Source: Strigamia acuminata (lineage: Eukaryota > Arthropoda > Chilopoda > Geophilomorpha > Linotaeniidae). Taken from it: 64,000 nt of DNA. Below the pieces are notes generated by a model. The model made no database searches. It was not told where the DNA came from and was given only the letters and a program-made list of their open reading frames with translations. Positions within the stretch are counted from its first letter, which is position 1; each line of letters opens with the position of its first letter. Location of the stretch: positions 18,501 through 82,500 of the forward strand of contig CASHSZ010000025.1 in the NCBI GenBank assembly GCA_949358305.1, in the 5' to 3' direction. Shown here one piece after another: positions 32,912-44,000 of this stretch. The position numbers and the translations under genes are program-made.

Positions 32912-35153
32912 ATGCGGTATTTATTCTTCCTAGTAAGCTGTGTAAGCTGTATAAGCTTTTCAGCCGCAACAAATTTGACTCAGATGAGTTCGAAAATTAC
33001 CGTTGGTATTTCTCCGCTGCAAACTGGTGATGTTTTTTGTTCAATGCTTAAATTCTAAAATTATTTTAATTTTTTTTTTAGGTGTCTTCTCAAAAAATAT
33101 TTTAAAAGTGAGTATGTACGTCGTAAAGATGTGCATTGAGTGCCAATTTTCGCTTCTTTTAAACTCTACAAAAGACTATACACAATACACCCCTTTATTT
33201 TCAACTTTTATTCGCTGGTTATTACCTCCACGAACCCCAAATAAGGTTTTAAACGTGTGTTTTAATCGAAAACAAAATTGTCACAATTGGACGAGTCTTC
33301 AAAAACAATATTTACATTCTAACGAGTTTTACATTTTATGAAATTAAAGATTCCGTCAAGGAATATGTCTGATACGAGTAATACACCAATACAAGTAGCA
33401 GGATTAACGGTACGCACTTATTATGCTAAGGTTGATTTTGTAGAATTTATAACCTTAAATTGAACCAATTTTCATGTTTCATTTTCTTTATTTTCTTTTC
33501 TATACATAACAAATAAGTTAGTTGCACCGTGTTAAATGAGTTTTTTCACATCCATTTTTACGAGCAATTAATATGGACTGAAGCGTGAGTAGATAAACCA
33601 AGCATATATCTTAGTGAATATTGATTCTGCAAGATCTATATTTATTTCTTCTTTGACTTTTTTTTAAATTTTATTTCAACATACAGTATAATTTTCAGGT
33701 TCCTCCATATGTTATCTTCAGAGAGGAAAACAATTCTTTAATAATGGATGGTTATTATGGACAACTGTTATCCATTTTTCGTGCAAATTATAATATTAGG
33801 TAATGATCACATGGTGATGGAATTTTGTTTGAACTTTATTGTCGAAATTAGCTTTAAGTTGACTGAATTCAAAGGAATGGTTTTGGTGAAATTCGAGATG
33901 GAAAATGGAATGGACTGATGGGTGAAATTGTACATGGAGTAAGTATTGTTTATAAGCCCATATGTCAATAATACCTGATTACACAAAAATAATATTTGCT
34001 GATAAGCTATAAATTAAATAATTTGAGTTCTTTTTTAGACAGCGGATATTGCCACTTTTCTAGGTATTACTCGAGAGAACAGAGACTTCCTTGAGTTTTC
34101 GCTTTCGTTGTTCGATTTAGACTTAAAAATTGTGTATCGAAAATTGGATTACCGTGAATGGTCTCTGACATACTTCTTAAAAGCGTACAGCCCGAATGTG
34201 TGGCTAAGCATATTTGCTGTCAACTTGATAATCATTTTCCTTGTTTTAATGGGAAATTCATCTTCACTAAGTGTAGTAGATTTTATAAATGAGATTTTCC
34301 TTTGGTGGCCAGTTGTCGTAGTAGGTACGTACAATTGACATTGCTTAGAAGCCAATTAATTGAATGCATTTTTGATGTTTGTTTCAGGCAATTTGTCAGT
34401 TCCATCGTTACATTCTTTAAGATTTTGTCTTTTTATTTTTCTAATCTTGTCAACACTGCTTTTATCTGTTTACTCTTCATTATTGACAGCTTTGTTTGCA
34501 ACGAACAAAATTAAAATTCCATTTCACTCAATTGAAGAAATGGTTCACGATACAGATTATTTACCTGTCTGTTTAGAGAGTAGTGGCACTGAAAAAATCT
34601 TTGAGGTTTTTGTATAACTGAAAACAATAAATCATAATAACAGTGAACACATGCTTTATTTAATTCATAACAGAGTTTATTTCCCAATACATCATATCTG
34701 ACAGTGAAAAATGTGAAGGAAGGAATTGACGCAGTATTTGGGCAAAAAGCTGGATTTTTTTTATCAGAGCTGTTAGTGACAAACTGTAGTTTAACAGTTG
34801 CCGAAAAGCCCCTGATCAGTGTATTTATGTCACTAGCTTTTTCAAAACACTTTGCTTACAAGGAGTTTTTCAATCAAAAGTAACTAACTTATATACCGTA
34901 TTTCTAGAAACCAGACTTTTAATTATTCATTAATTTTTTCAATGAACATGGCAGACTCATACAGTTGAAGGGATGTGGATTATTACACCTCTTGTCTAAT
35001 CGTTACTTAAAGATGCGGCAAGACTGCGGCAAGGATAATTTATTTTATCCAATTTTGTTTGGTCTGATTCGTGGTCCAGTCGTCCTGTTTGCATGTGGAA
35101 TGCTGTTGTCGGTCATAGTTGGGTTGCTGGAATTATTAATTGCAAGATTTTAA
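32912..35153 (+). CDS. Ionotropic receptor (variant ionotropic glutamate receptor), 9 exons
   Basis: Proposed exons: 32912-33026, 33082-33107, 33350-33409, 33699-33799, 33875-33938, 34039-34324, 34388-34605 (or to 34611), 34674-34879, 34955-35153. All introns are GT-AG and phases agree, giving about 424 residues. It starts with a signal peptide (MRYLFFLVSCVSCISFSAA). S1 follows (VPPYVIFRE, GYYGQLLSI, RDGKWNGLMGE, TADIATFLGITRENRDFLEFS), then TM1 (SPNVWLSIFAVNLIIIF), a short pore region, TM3 with the YSSLLTALF motif, S2 (IEEMVHDTDYLPVCLESSGT ... SKHFAYKEFF) and the last helix (GPVVLFACGMLLSVIVGLLELL). There is no amino-terminal domain, as in divergent chemosensory IRs of arthropods. The exon 3 acceptor (AATTAAAG) is weak. 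It is a ligand-gated cation channel at the cell surface; the ligand is unknown. Confidence 0.85.
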
Positions 35154-35169
35154 AAGCACATTTTGTATA

Positions 35170-35929
35170 CAAGGTGTTTCGTTTAAGACGTTCCAGTCAA
35201 TTTCCAGAATAAATATATGCTTTTTCAAGAAACCAAGCAGACTAGCCTGTAGCAAAGTAGGGATGACAAATCCAATAGTGTAATCAAATTTTATGCCAGC
35301 CATGCAACAATGCACTTTTCATTTGCTAACCCGTTAACTGGTCGAGATAGAGCAAAATTTACAATTACAAAGTTGTAGAGCACGATCAAATTAGTACTAT
35401 CCAACTCATCTTTGTCACCTTAAGTTAACTGTTTTTTTTTTTAAAAAAAAAGGAAAACAAATCAGCAAATTGAAATTTTTTCTTCCTATGGAAGTAAAAC
35501 AATTTAGACATTTAAAAAAGACGGTTGTTTTTCTTGTTTACTTGCATAATAATGCAAATTTGAATACATTTATTGAAGAAATTCAATACTTTTGCAGTAG
35601 AAATTTAATTTTTGCTACAATGGCTGGCTTTATTTCAGCTAATTTGTTTTCCTTTTAAAACAAAAACATTTAACTTAAGATGACTAAGATAAGTTGGTCT
35701 AGTACTAGTTTGATGGTGCTCTACAACTTTCTAATTGGAAATTTTGCTCTATCTTGACCAGTTAGGAGTCAGCGAATGAAAAGTGCATTGTTGCATGTCT
35801 GGCATAAAATTTGATTACACTATTGGATTCGTCATCCCTACTTTGCTACAGGCTAGTCTCCTTGGTTTTTTTGAAAAAGCATATACTTATTCTGGAAATT
35901 GACTGTAAGGTCTTAAACGAAACACCATG
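35170..35929. mobile_element. Tc1/mariner-like MITE with long inverted repeats
   Basis: 760 bp between two TA dinucleotides (35168-35169 and 35930-35931). Its ends are CAAGGTGTTTCGTTTAAGAC on the left and the complement of CATGGTGTTTCGTTTAAGAC on the right. The inverted similarity extends about 230 bp inward on each side (for example AGTCAATTTCCAGAAT and the GTTGTAGAGC/GCTCTACAAC region), leaving a roughly 300-bp centre with no transposase. It is absent from the equivalent place after the truncated paralogue at 25416, so it inserted after the receptor duplication. Confidence 0.75.
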
Positions 35930-36221
35930 TACATCGATTTAATTTCCTACTGTAGTTTAATAGTGACACGTGAGCTTACTGTCAGTTTAATGTCGATGTA
36001 AAATATTTGAAATTGGAATTAAAAACCTGTGTATAATTATGTTTATTACGTATATAATTACGTATATTACGTGAATAATTAGGTATCGTCTATGTGCCGT
36101 GTGCTGCATTGAAGCGTCAAGGGGTCGCTTCTTCAGTGTGGTGTTTTTCGCGTGTGGCCCTTAACTTAACCCAAACGATGTTGTAGATGTCTTTTTTTTT
36201 ATTTGTCCGTTGTGTTTCATT
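35930..36221 (+). other. 3' flank of the receptor gene
   Basis: Begins with the sequence shared with 25770-25872 (TAGTTTAATAGTGACACGTGAGC region), then A/T-rich repeats of TACGTATATTACG type around 36045-36085. No gene. Confidence 0.55.
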
Positions 36222-36252
36222 GAAATGGAGGTATTAATAGTGAGATTTTAAA
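36222..36252 (+). pseudogene. Relic of a third receptor paralogue
   Basis: GAGGTATTAATAGTGAGATTTTAA encodes EVLIVRF-stop, aligning with the ELLIARF-stop end of the intact receptor. It is followed (36260-36375) by a diverged copy of the same 3' flank (GTCAGTTTAGTACTTAATGCTGATGTAAAATATTTGAAA). Only the last few codons remain. Confidence 0.6.
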
Positions 36253-36375
36253 AGGATATAACATTGACTGAAAAGTATTTGAACGTTTTGCTGTAGTTTA
36301 CGATAGCTTTTTGTCAGTTTAGTACTTAATGCTGATGTAAAATATTTGAAAATCGGATTAAAAATCTTTAATATT

Positions 36376-36548
36376 GAGTTTTTTTCTTTGTGAGTTTCTT
36401 TAAAAGAAATTTTATTCGTTTCTTCTTTTTACTTTGGGTTTATATTTTATCTGCACCATTGATTTCTAAACAACTTGATGTGTTGTTTTCCATATACGTA
36501 GGTATCTTGCGTCCAACACCATCAGGGTGACCTAAGGCTTGATTAAAC
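36376..36548. other. Non-coding sequence before copy B
   Basis: A/T-rich, no ORF. It abuts the TGTGACGG start of the copy B 5' LTR at 36549. Confidence 0.5.
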
Positions 36549-38138
36549 TGTGACGGTTACACTGTCATGCACTTTGTTAGTATAGGACGATTACTTCACC
36601 AATAGATGGCGCTGATGCGTTTTAGCGGTAAATTCAAATTTCGACAATTTTTGAGTGAATAAAATATAAATTACTATTTATATTTTATTCCACTGCAACT
36701 TTAGACACTTTTAAATACTTTTGGATGTTTAAATGCTAGTTGATTTATTTGTCACATAATTCTATTGAATTATGTGCAACCTCTACACCTGGTGAAGTCA
36801 CCCCCCATCACCCACTGTGAGTTGGACTCCTTTTGGATTATAGTCAAAGGGACTTAATCCAAAATGTGTCCTGCGTATCCAGTTCCTGTTTTGGACCTAG
36901 TAGAAGACTATGTCCTGAGTATCCACTTCCTATGACCTAGGATTGGATGGATTTGACTGCCCAGTGATCCCATTGGATCACTGAACAGCTATTCTCCTCA
37001 CCGAGTATATATCCCCCTGCAAAACGGATATAGCTCGCTCTTGTTCTGTTTTTGTTTGATACTGATATTACTTGAGCACATATTATACTTCTCTGCGTTC
37101 CGACAATCCGTTGTAGAAATACTTTGTATTTAGTGTAAGTATCTAGAGTGGGTAGAAGACTCACAGACACACTGCCCGCCTCTTCATGCCAACATTCCGT
37201 TGTAGAAATGTTGTAACTAGAGTGAGTAATTCACAGACACATTTAAGTGTAGTATCTAGAGTGGGGTACAACCCACAGACGCACTCCCTCCAGCTTCATG
37301 CCAACATTCCGTTGTAGAGTGCAGAATCTAGAGTGGAGTAAAATTCACAGACGCATTGGTAATGTAGAATCTAGAGTGGAGTATTTATATTTCACAGACG
37401 CATTATCAGAGTAATCGACGCGGAGTAATTTCCCGGTTACTCTCCCGCCAGCCAGGACCGAGTGGAGTAATTTCCCGGCGATGGATAACCTTTCCTGCGA
37501 GATATTTCGATTCAATTCGTTATTGGTTTGACGGAACATTTAAGTCTAACTTAGATGTTGATTGCACTCGGGGCAAAAAATAGCTCGGCGCTATTTTAAT
37601 ATATTTTACTTATTTTCATAGTTTTAGTTAAGTTTGTGACTCTAAAATATCATGATTAATTCCATAGAATTAATATGAATATTTATTCTCACATTGTTAC
37701 ATCTCGCGGTAATTATTGATTACAACAATTATCTGCGATGCGATGTGTGTGACGATACAGAAAAGTCAACCGCACCTCTCGGATATAACCCACCCAGCCT
37801 AACCATTTACACGCCTTTTAGAACCAAACCCCGGACCATTTAGAAGCCAAAGCCATTCATAGATGACATCTTTTACGTCACAGCAATAAGACCGTTACAA
37901 ATTCTTATTGCATGACTGAAGCCTTCAAATGATATTATTTCAGGGCTTTTGCCAAACAACTGTATAGTTTAACTTCTCGTCATTTTAGCCACTTGTAGGC
38001 ATAGTATTTATATAAGGTTCAAACCGGAATAAATGTTATATGTTTTGAGAAAACATCAGGTTTGCATATTTTACATTTTCACACAGATAGTTCACACTTT
38101 AGTTTAGCAATTGCTATCTCCAGAAGGTAATCGTCACA
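36549..38138 (+). repeat. 5' LTR of copy B
   Basis: 1590 bp, TGTGACGG...CGTCACA. Contains four perfect hairpins with 4-nt loops (36657-36690, 36753-36776, 36962-36983, 37655-37674), a 40-bp direct duplication around 36868-36942 (GTCCTGCGTATCCA / GTCCTGAGTATCCA), and an array of CTAGAGTG and CACAGACGC motifs at 37140-37420. AATAAA at about 38028 is a possible polyadenylation signal. Promoter position not assigned. Confidence 0.93.
37140..37420 (+). promoter_or_regulatory. Motif array in the LTR
   Basis: Five CTAGAGTG motifs alternate with five CACAGAC(A/G)C motifs at uneven spacing. CATGCCAACATTCCGTTGTAGA occurs twice, plus a partial third. The arrangement resembles a protein-binding array such as an enhancer or insulator (compare the Su(Hw) sites of gypsy), but the factor is unknown. 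It is present in all five LTR copies. Confidence 0.5.
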
Positions 38139-38140
38139 CG

Positions 38141-38158
38141 TGGAGGTTCCACCGAGAT
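38141..38158 (+). promoter_or_regulatory. Primer-binding site (tRNA-Gln), copy B
   Basis: TGGAGGTTCCACCGAGAT, two bases after the LTR. It is exactly complementary to a tRNA-Gln 3' end (ATCTCGGTGGAACCT plus CCA). Confidence 0.88.
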
Positions 38159-38576
38159 AGGTTGCATTTTATCGAAGTGAACTCTGTGATCAAAGTGTAA
38201 ATTGAAAAAATGAATTTTCTTGATTATTTTATATAGATATTATAATTAGAAAATTTCCGATTTTTCTCTATAAATTTACTGTGAAATATCCATTTGTTTT
38301 CAAAAAATTCTCATTATCTTTTGGAAATATCTGAATTCGAATTTTTGGATTATTTTGAAAAAAAACTCATTATAATTCCGAATCTCTTACGAAAAATCTA
38401 TTATGATTTTATTGAGTTTCCCAGAATATTCAGCTATATTCTGGAAAATTTCGAAACCTTGAATTTTGATCAAAAAACGAATTTGACTAGAAATCCTGCT
38501 GACTGAAAAATAAAAAGTTAAAGTATTTTATTTTGCTGGTTAAAAACTTGACCAAGTTTCTATTGTTCTGTTTTCA

Positions 38577-38870
38577 ATGTTTTTGATTATTATTTTAATC
38601 TTTAACAAAGTAAAGAATGTGACAAAGAGAACCACTCACGATGCAGCTCGGAGTAGGTCATCCAGATGTGACATTGTTGAGAATTTCGGATTAGAAATTA
38701 TCAGGAATTTGTCAACATCGCCAATCACAGCAGACTGTCTTGACAAAGGAGATTTTCCGGAAGCTAGTTTGACAACCAATATTCAGCCACACTTGCTTTT
38801 CGACAGTGCGACCATCCAGTTGTGCCTTTGTGACCAGTGCCCGTTTGGACCATTCTTGACCACGCAATAG
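38577..38870 (+). CDS. Leader ORF upstream of gag, copy B
   Basis: 97 codons from an ATG, of which the last 81 or so match the copy A leader frame with three or so changes. A hydrophobic start (MFLIIILIF) is present only in this copy. Cys-rich C-terminus (CLCDQCPFGPF). It ends 146 bp before the gag ATG. It could be a regulatory upstream ORF, a small protein, or an accident of a conserved packaging region. Confidence 0.35.
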   Translation: MFLIIILIFNKVKNVTKRTTHDAARSRSSRCDIVENFGLEIIRNLSTSPITADCLDKGDFPEASLTTNIQPHLLFDSATIQLCLCDQCPFGPFLTTQ

Positions 38871-39016
38871 GACAGTTTTTCCGAAGCCACTTCAGTTTCA
38901 GCAGCTAAGGTTGTATTTTTTCAAATTATTTCTTAGTTTAATATTAAGCGTGTTACATTTACGCTAGTTCAGTTAAAGTTTATTTTTTCTTTTGTACGTG
39001 TATTTCTTTGAGTATT

Positions 39017-41065
39017 ATGGCCCGTAGACCTGTAAGAGTTCGTGGAACACGAGGAAATCGTGGAGCACGACGACGTGGTGGTATGTGTGAAACACCAAGA
39101 GGAATTGTGGAGTCTGATCTAGAAAGCCAGGGGGAAGAAAATGTTCCTAGAGACGTTTCCAACCCAGGTAGTTCTCGAACGGATCCACTATCAGTCCCAC
39201 ATGATTTAGAAGTTTACTGTCGCCATTACCAATTGGAAGTGACGCAGTTTTCCTCTTTGTGTGAAGCTCAACAATACACGGCGAATAATCATCACGAGAG
39301 AAATCGTGTAATTACTCCCGATGTAGTTGTAACCAACGAACAAAGTGTTTCTGTAGATCGAACTGGCCCTCGTTCGCCGGCCACATATCGCTACCAGCAA
39401 TTGCCTGGATGGCGAATGAATGTTGCTCGTGACGACAATGGGCAGTTAAATTCTTCACTATCTGTTCAACCTTCGATTCAGTTACCAACTAGTTCTTGGC
39501 GATCGAATTCGGCCGAAAGAATGGGAAATTCCGGACAAGGAAATATTTCGGCGCCAATTTCCCGAAATTTACCAAGTGCGACGGCTGTAAATAATATTTT
39601 ACCCGCTCCCACTGGGAATTTGAATGATTCTTTCAGAGTTCCACAGCCTCGAACTAATCTGTCGGTCCAACCAAGGGGGAGAAATGAAAATTATCAAAAT
39701 TTTCAATCTCACACCCAATCTGATGGAGATTTTAGGAATTATAGAAATTCCCGCTCTCAAGGTGGACGAGCTCCGCCGAGAAATCAACGATTTCCCGGAG
39801 CTCCTGGTGATCCTCGTGACTCCGATCCTAACTCGAGTAGTGACGAATCTCACGCTGGTGGAGGGGGAAATTATAACAATAATTTCCACCGACGTAATAA
39901 TTCTCGTTCTCCTCCGCCACCTGATAGACGCCAAAATTTTCGAGGAGAGCCAAATCCGCCACCCAGAGACCAAGAAAGTCGGTCTACACCCAATTCGAAC
40001 TCTGCTTCTAATTTGTCGGACGAAAATGTAAAACAAATTATTCAGGGTTTAGTTGGTCAAATCCGAAGCCCGAGTAATCCCAGTCAGAATTTTGGAAAAG
40101 GAATCGAGATTCCTATTTTTGACGGGAAACAGACAGAGGTTGCGCGATTCCTTGAAATCGTCAAAGCTGTCGCACTCGGGAAAGGCATCCCTTTAGACGA
40201 CATGGTACACACTGCTGTACCTGGACGACTATTAGGCCATGCACAACGTTGGTTCCATAAGCAACGCCATACTTTTAACAGTTGGCGAACTTTCGAAGCC
40301 TCTTTTCTCGATTGTTTCGACCTCGTTCCACTTACAAGAGAAAGGCGACTTCTTAATGTAAAACAACGAGCCGACGAGTCACTTTATAGTTTTCTTCTGC
40401 GTTATACGCAAGAACAAGGTGAAGTGCCGCCAGGTGATAAAACTGGACGTGCGCAATTATTCGACAATTTAACTCAAGAAAGTTTCACGGCGTTATGTAC
40501 ACAAGGAATGTATGGTAACTTTACAGTAGATGACATTCTACAATATGTAGGAGCAAATCGCTCTAAGTTTGAAAGTTCTCAACTTGCAGCAAAATTGGAG
40601 TACGATAATCGAGAGAATCATCCTACTCCCAAACTTCACGAAAAATCTAAGATTTTTCCATCTAAAACTTCACTACGTTTAACGCAAACTCAAGATGAAG
40701 TTGAAAATGAAGACGAGTCGGAAAATGACGACTCAACTGACGATGGTTCAATGGAGCGATTATTTGCCGCCCAGTATGAAAAGACTACTGGAAAATGCTT
40801 TTTCTGTCACGAGCCTGGACATTTTAAAAGAGAATGTCCCGCCCTTGCCAAAAAATTAGCAGGGAAAACAGACTCGTTAAATTCAAATAAAAGATTTAAC
40901 CACTCTGCTCCCAACCCCGAGTTTAAACGACCCAAACAAAATTGGGTTACGTCAGAAACTTTAGACTCCAAATTTACTGACTTCCAGAAAAACATGGTTG
41001 ACCTGTTAATTAAGCATTTACCAGCAGCCACTGAGTCAGTCACTCCCGACGAGACAAAAAACTGA
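39017..41065 (+). CDS. gag: Gag polyprotein, copy B
   Basis: 682 residues from the ATG at 39017. The long Arg/Asn/Ser-rich N-terminal region contains RGTRGNRGARRRGG and several Pro-rich stretches. The capsid-like part is at about 365-480. A single CCHC knuckle (CFFCHEPGHFKREC, near 594-607) is followed by a basic stretch and a short helical end. Gag builds the particle and binds genomic RNA. It ends at TGA (41063-41065), directly after the A AAA AAC slippery site, so a fraction of ribosomes continue into pol. Confidence 0.94.
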   Translation: MARRPVRVRGTRGNRGARRRGGMCETPRGIVESDLESQGEENVPRDVSNPGSSRTDPLSVPHDLEVYCRHYQLEVTQFSSLCEAQQYTANNHHERNRVITPDVVVTNEQSVSVDRTGPRSPATYRYQQLPGWRMNVARDDNGQLNSSLSVQPSIQLPTSSWRSNSAERMGNSGQGNISAPISRNLPSATAVNNILPAPTGNLNDSFRVPQPRTNLSVQPRGRNENYQNFQSHTQSDGDFRNYRNSRSQGGRAPPRNQRFPGAPGDPRDSDPNSSSDESHAGGGGNYNNNFHRRNNSRSPPPPDRRQNFRGEPNPPPRDQESRSTPNSNSASNLSDENVKQIIQGLVGQIRSPSNPSQNFGKGIEIPIFDGKQTEVARFLEIVKAVALGKGIPLDDMVHTAVPGRLLGHAQRWFHKQRHTFNSWRTFEASFLDCFDLVPLTRERRLLNVKQRADESLYSFLLRYTQEQGEVPPGDKTGRAQLFDNLTQESFTALCTQGMYGNFTVDDILQYVGANRSKFESSQLAAKLEYDNRENHPTPKLHEKSKIFPSKTSLRLTQTQDEVENEDESENDDSTDDGSMERLFAAQYEKTTGKCFFCHEPGHFKRECPALAKKLAGKTDSLNSNKRFNHSAPNPEFKRPKQNWVTSETLDSKFTDFQKNMVDLLIKHLPAATESVTPDETKN

Positions 41066-44000
41066 TTCAGGGGGTTGTTCAAGTTGCCCAACCCCCGCTT
41101 AAAGAGTTGTTTCCTTTCTCGGAATTGTCAAATGATTTATTTTTACGAAAAGATGAATTTAAATTAAGACATAAGCCTAGTCATCTCACAGTACCTTATG
41201 TCGATGATTCGAAGAATAAACCACCATCGTTGGTCATTTCTTACGAAGCAGTACCTGTCTGTCGAAAGACTAGCAGCTCTACTGGCGGTGTCGATGAAAA
41301 TTTAAAAGTCATGACAGACCAACTAGAAAATTTGAGTATTTTCAGTGGAAGCTGGAATGCACCCAAGAAACCGCTTGTACCCAAGGTTTTCAAGTTAAGA
41401 AAACTTCTTAAACTTGAAAAATGGAACAAGAAAGAACGAAAAGTATTGCTTGGCAAACTTTGCAATAGCAAATTAATTAATGGTGGCAAAGATGATCCGC
41501 GTATGAATGTCCAAATTGGAGGTTTGGATTACAACGCACTAATGGACTCTGGAGCCACCCAATGTTTTATTGGAGTACAACTCCTCTCAAACACGGAAAT
41601 TCCGGTGGAATTCATACAAGAATGTCCCCGGGGAATGCGTGTCTGCGCGGTCGGAATAGATCACCGACCTATCGGTCAAGTTTGTCTTTGTGTCAAATGG
41701 GCCGATAAAAGGAGAGTTACACCTATGACCTTCATAATTCTACACAAGAATGTATGTGGGTTAATTTTGGGTCACAATTTTATGCGTAGAACGGGGATAA
41801 ACCCTAATCCCCGACGAGCAGTGTTCACCTGTGATGACATGCCCGGATGGACAGCCCCGTACGAGACCACTGAACTTAACTGTTGCTTAGCAAGCATTAA
41901 GACTTTGGGTCTCCAAGGTGAAGGAACTCCCACTTCACCGGACTGGGCAGAAAAACTCGTCGAAGGCTGCAACAGTTCGGCGGAAGAAAAACAGTTACTC
42001 GTAAACGTTCTTGTACAATTAAAAAACGTATTTCGAGACCAACTGGGCTGTACGAAGGTGGCCAAGCACAGCATCAAGTTTAAACCTGGTGCTACTTGGA
42101 AACACCAGCCATATAGAATGTACAATCCGGCCAAGAAGGCGATTATGACGGAATTGGTCGAGGAGTTGGAGGCCGATGGGTTGATCGAACCTGCCACTGG
42201 CCCTTATATAAGTCACCCCGTCATAGTGGCTAAACCCGGCGGGAAGTATCGATTATGTATCGACTACCGCTGGTTGAATGCGATCACAGAAGTTGATGCA
42301 ATTCAAATGCCAAGTATTGACCTATTAATTCACCATACTAATCAGGCCAAGTACTTTACATCCATTGATTTAACTAAAGGTTATCATCAAATGGAAATGG
42401 AGGAGGAGGATAAGAGCAAAACTGCTTTTTACACCCCAAAAGGCAAATTTCAATTCAAGAGATTGCCATTTGGTCTTTGTAATGCACCTAGTTCTTTTCA
42501 ACACCTCATGACTACCGTATTGGGTGACTCTTTATATAAACATGCTCTGGTCTATTTAGACGATATAATTATTTTTTCCGACACATGGGAAAATCATTTA
42601 TTACATATTAAAGACGTACTTGAGAAGTTGGATGCCGCGAATCTAACTATCAATAAAGACAAGTCAAAATTTGGTCGAACATCATTACGATTTTTAGGCC
42701 ATTTAATTTCGGAGGGATCTCTTCTTCCAGACCCTGACAAAGTCTCGGCTGTAAGGAATTTTCCCAAACCGACTTGCTCTAAAGACATTCAAAGATTTGT
42801 AGGACTTGCGAATTTTTTCCGAAAATTTATTCCTAACATCGCAAATATTGCTCGTCCATTGACCAATATTATGCATGATCAAGCAAAGTTTGTGTGGGAT
42901 GATCCACAAACAACTGCATTCGAAACTATCAAAGATATTTTGTGTGACAAGGACCAGGCCCTTCTCCACATGCCAGATATGAATAAGCCTTTTGTCATTT
43001 TGACAGATGCTTCTCATTCAGGCTTAGGTGCAGTACTCTGCCAAGATGTCGAGTTATTCTGTGAAAAGAAACAGAAATTAATCATGGTTCCAAAGGCAGT
43101 CGCGTACGCCAGTCGAGTGTTGCACGGGGCCGAAGTAAGGTATTCTACGCCGGAATTGGAGTGTTTGGCCGTTGTATGGGCAATCGAGAGATTTCGCCCA
43201 TATATAGAATACACGACTTTCACTCTCGAGTCCGATGCTAAAGCCCTTAGCTGGTTGATGAGTACGCCGGAACCATCCGGAAGGTTTGGTCGTTGGGCCG
43301 TCAAAATACAATGTGGCGCGTTTAAAATTATTTTTAGACGCGGCGCAATGAACCAAGTAGCGGACGCATTATCACGCGCTCCACTGTCTGCACTAGACAC
43401 TCCGGATTATGATTATATCGAACCAGAGGAGATCACCCATTTCTATCCAACTTGGAATGGAAACAGGTGTGCATCTTTACAAGTGACGGAAACTGAGCGC
43501 AAACATTTTCTTACAAATGTTGGCCTTAGTTTAGACTTTTTCTCAGAATCATATAATCCAGTTAGATTTCATGATTCTGGAGAAAAGGGGGAGGAAGAAG
43601 GATGTACAAGAGAAAATTGCAGACATATAGATGTCCACAATTGTAATCACGAAAATGTACACACTGCGCTAACAGATATCCTAAAAGTAGTTCCGCCGAC
43701 GCGAGACGAAATTATCGAAGCGCAGCTTAAAGATCCAGCATGTAGTAAAATCCTTGTTTACCTAAAAGGAGACGAAAAATTAAAAAATCGTGTCACGGAT
43801 AAACATTGGTTAAACGCGATTCGTGGCTACACTCTCGACGAACCGGAAGAAAATAAAGGTGTTATGCTAATTTATTTTGCTCCGACCGATGAGGAAGAGT
43901 TAAACGACTCTGGCAACGGGTTTAAGGCGGTAATTCCACGCTCTCTCGTGAGACGTGCATTATTCGCATGCCATGGCCACCCACTTACAGGACACGCTGG

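Noticed and set aside
33003..33341. Continuous 112-codon ORF overlapping the receptor's first introns
   Set aside because: A good GTGAGT donor at 33108 and the in-frame downstream S1 exons fit a spliced receptor better; the read-through has no receptor similarity.
41107..41109. Independent start codon for pol
   Set aside because: The first codon of the long open frame here is TTG, not ATG, and the frameshift signal accounts for pol expression.
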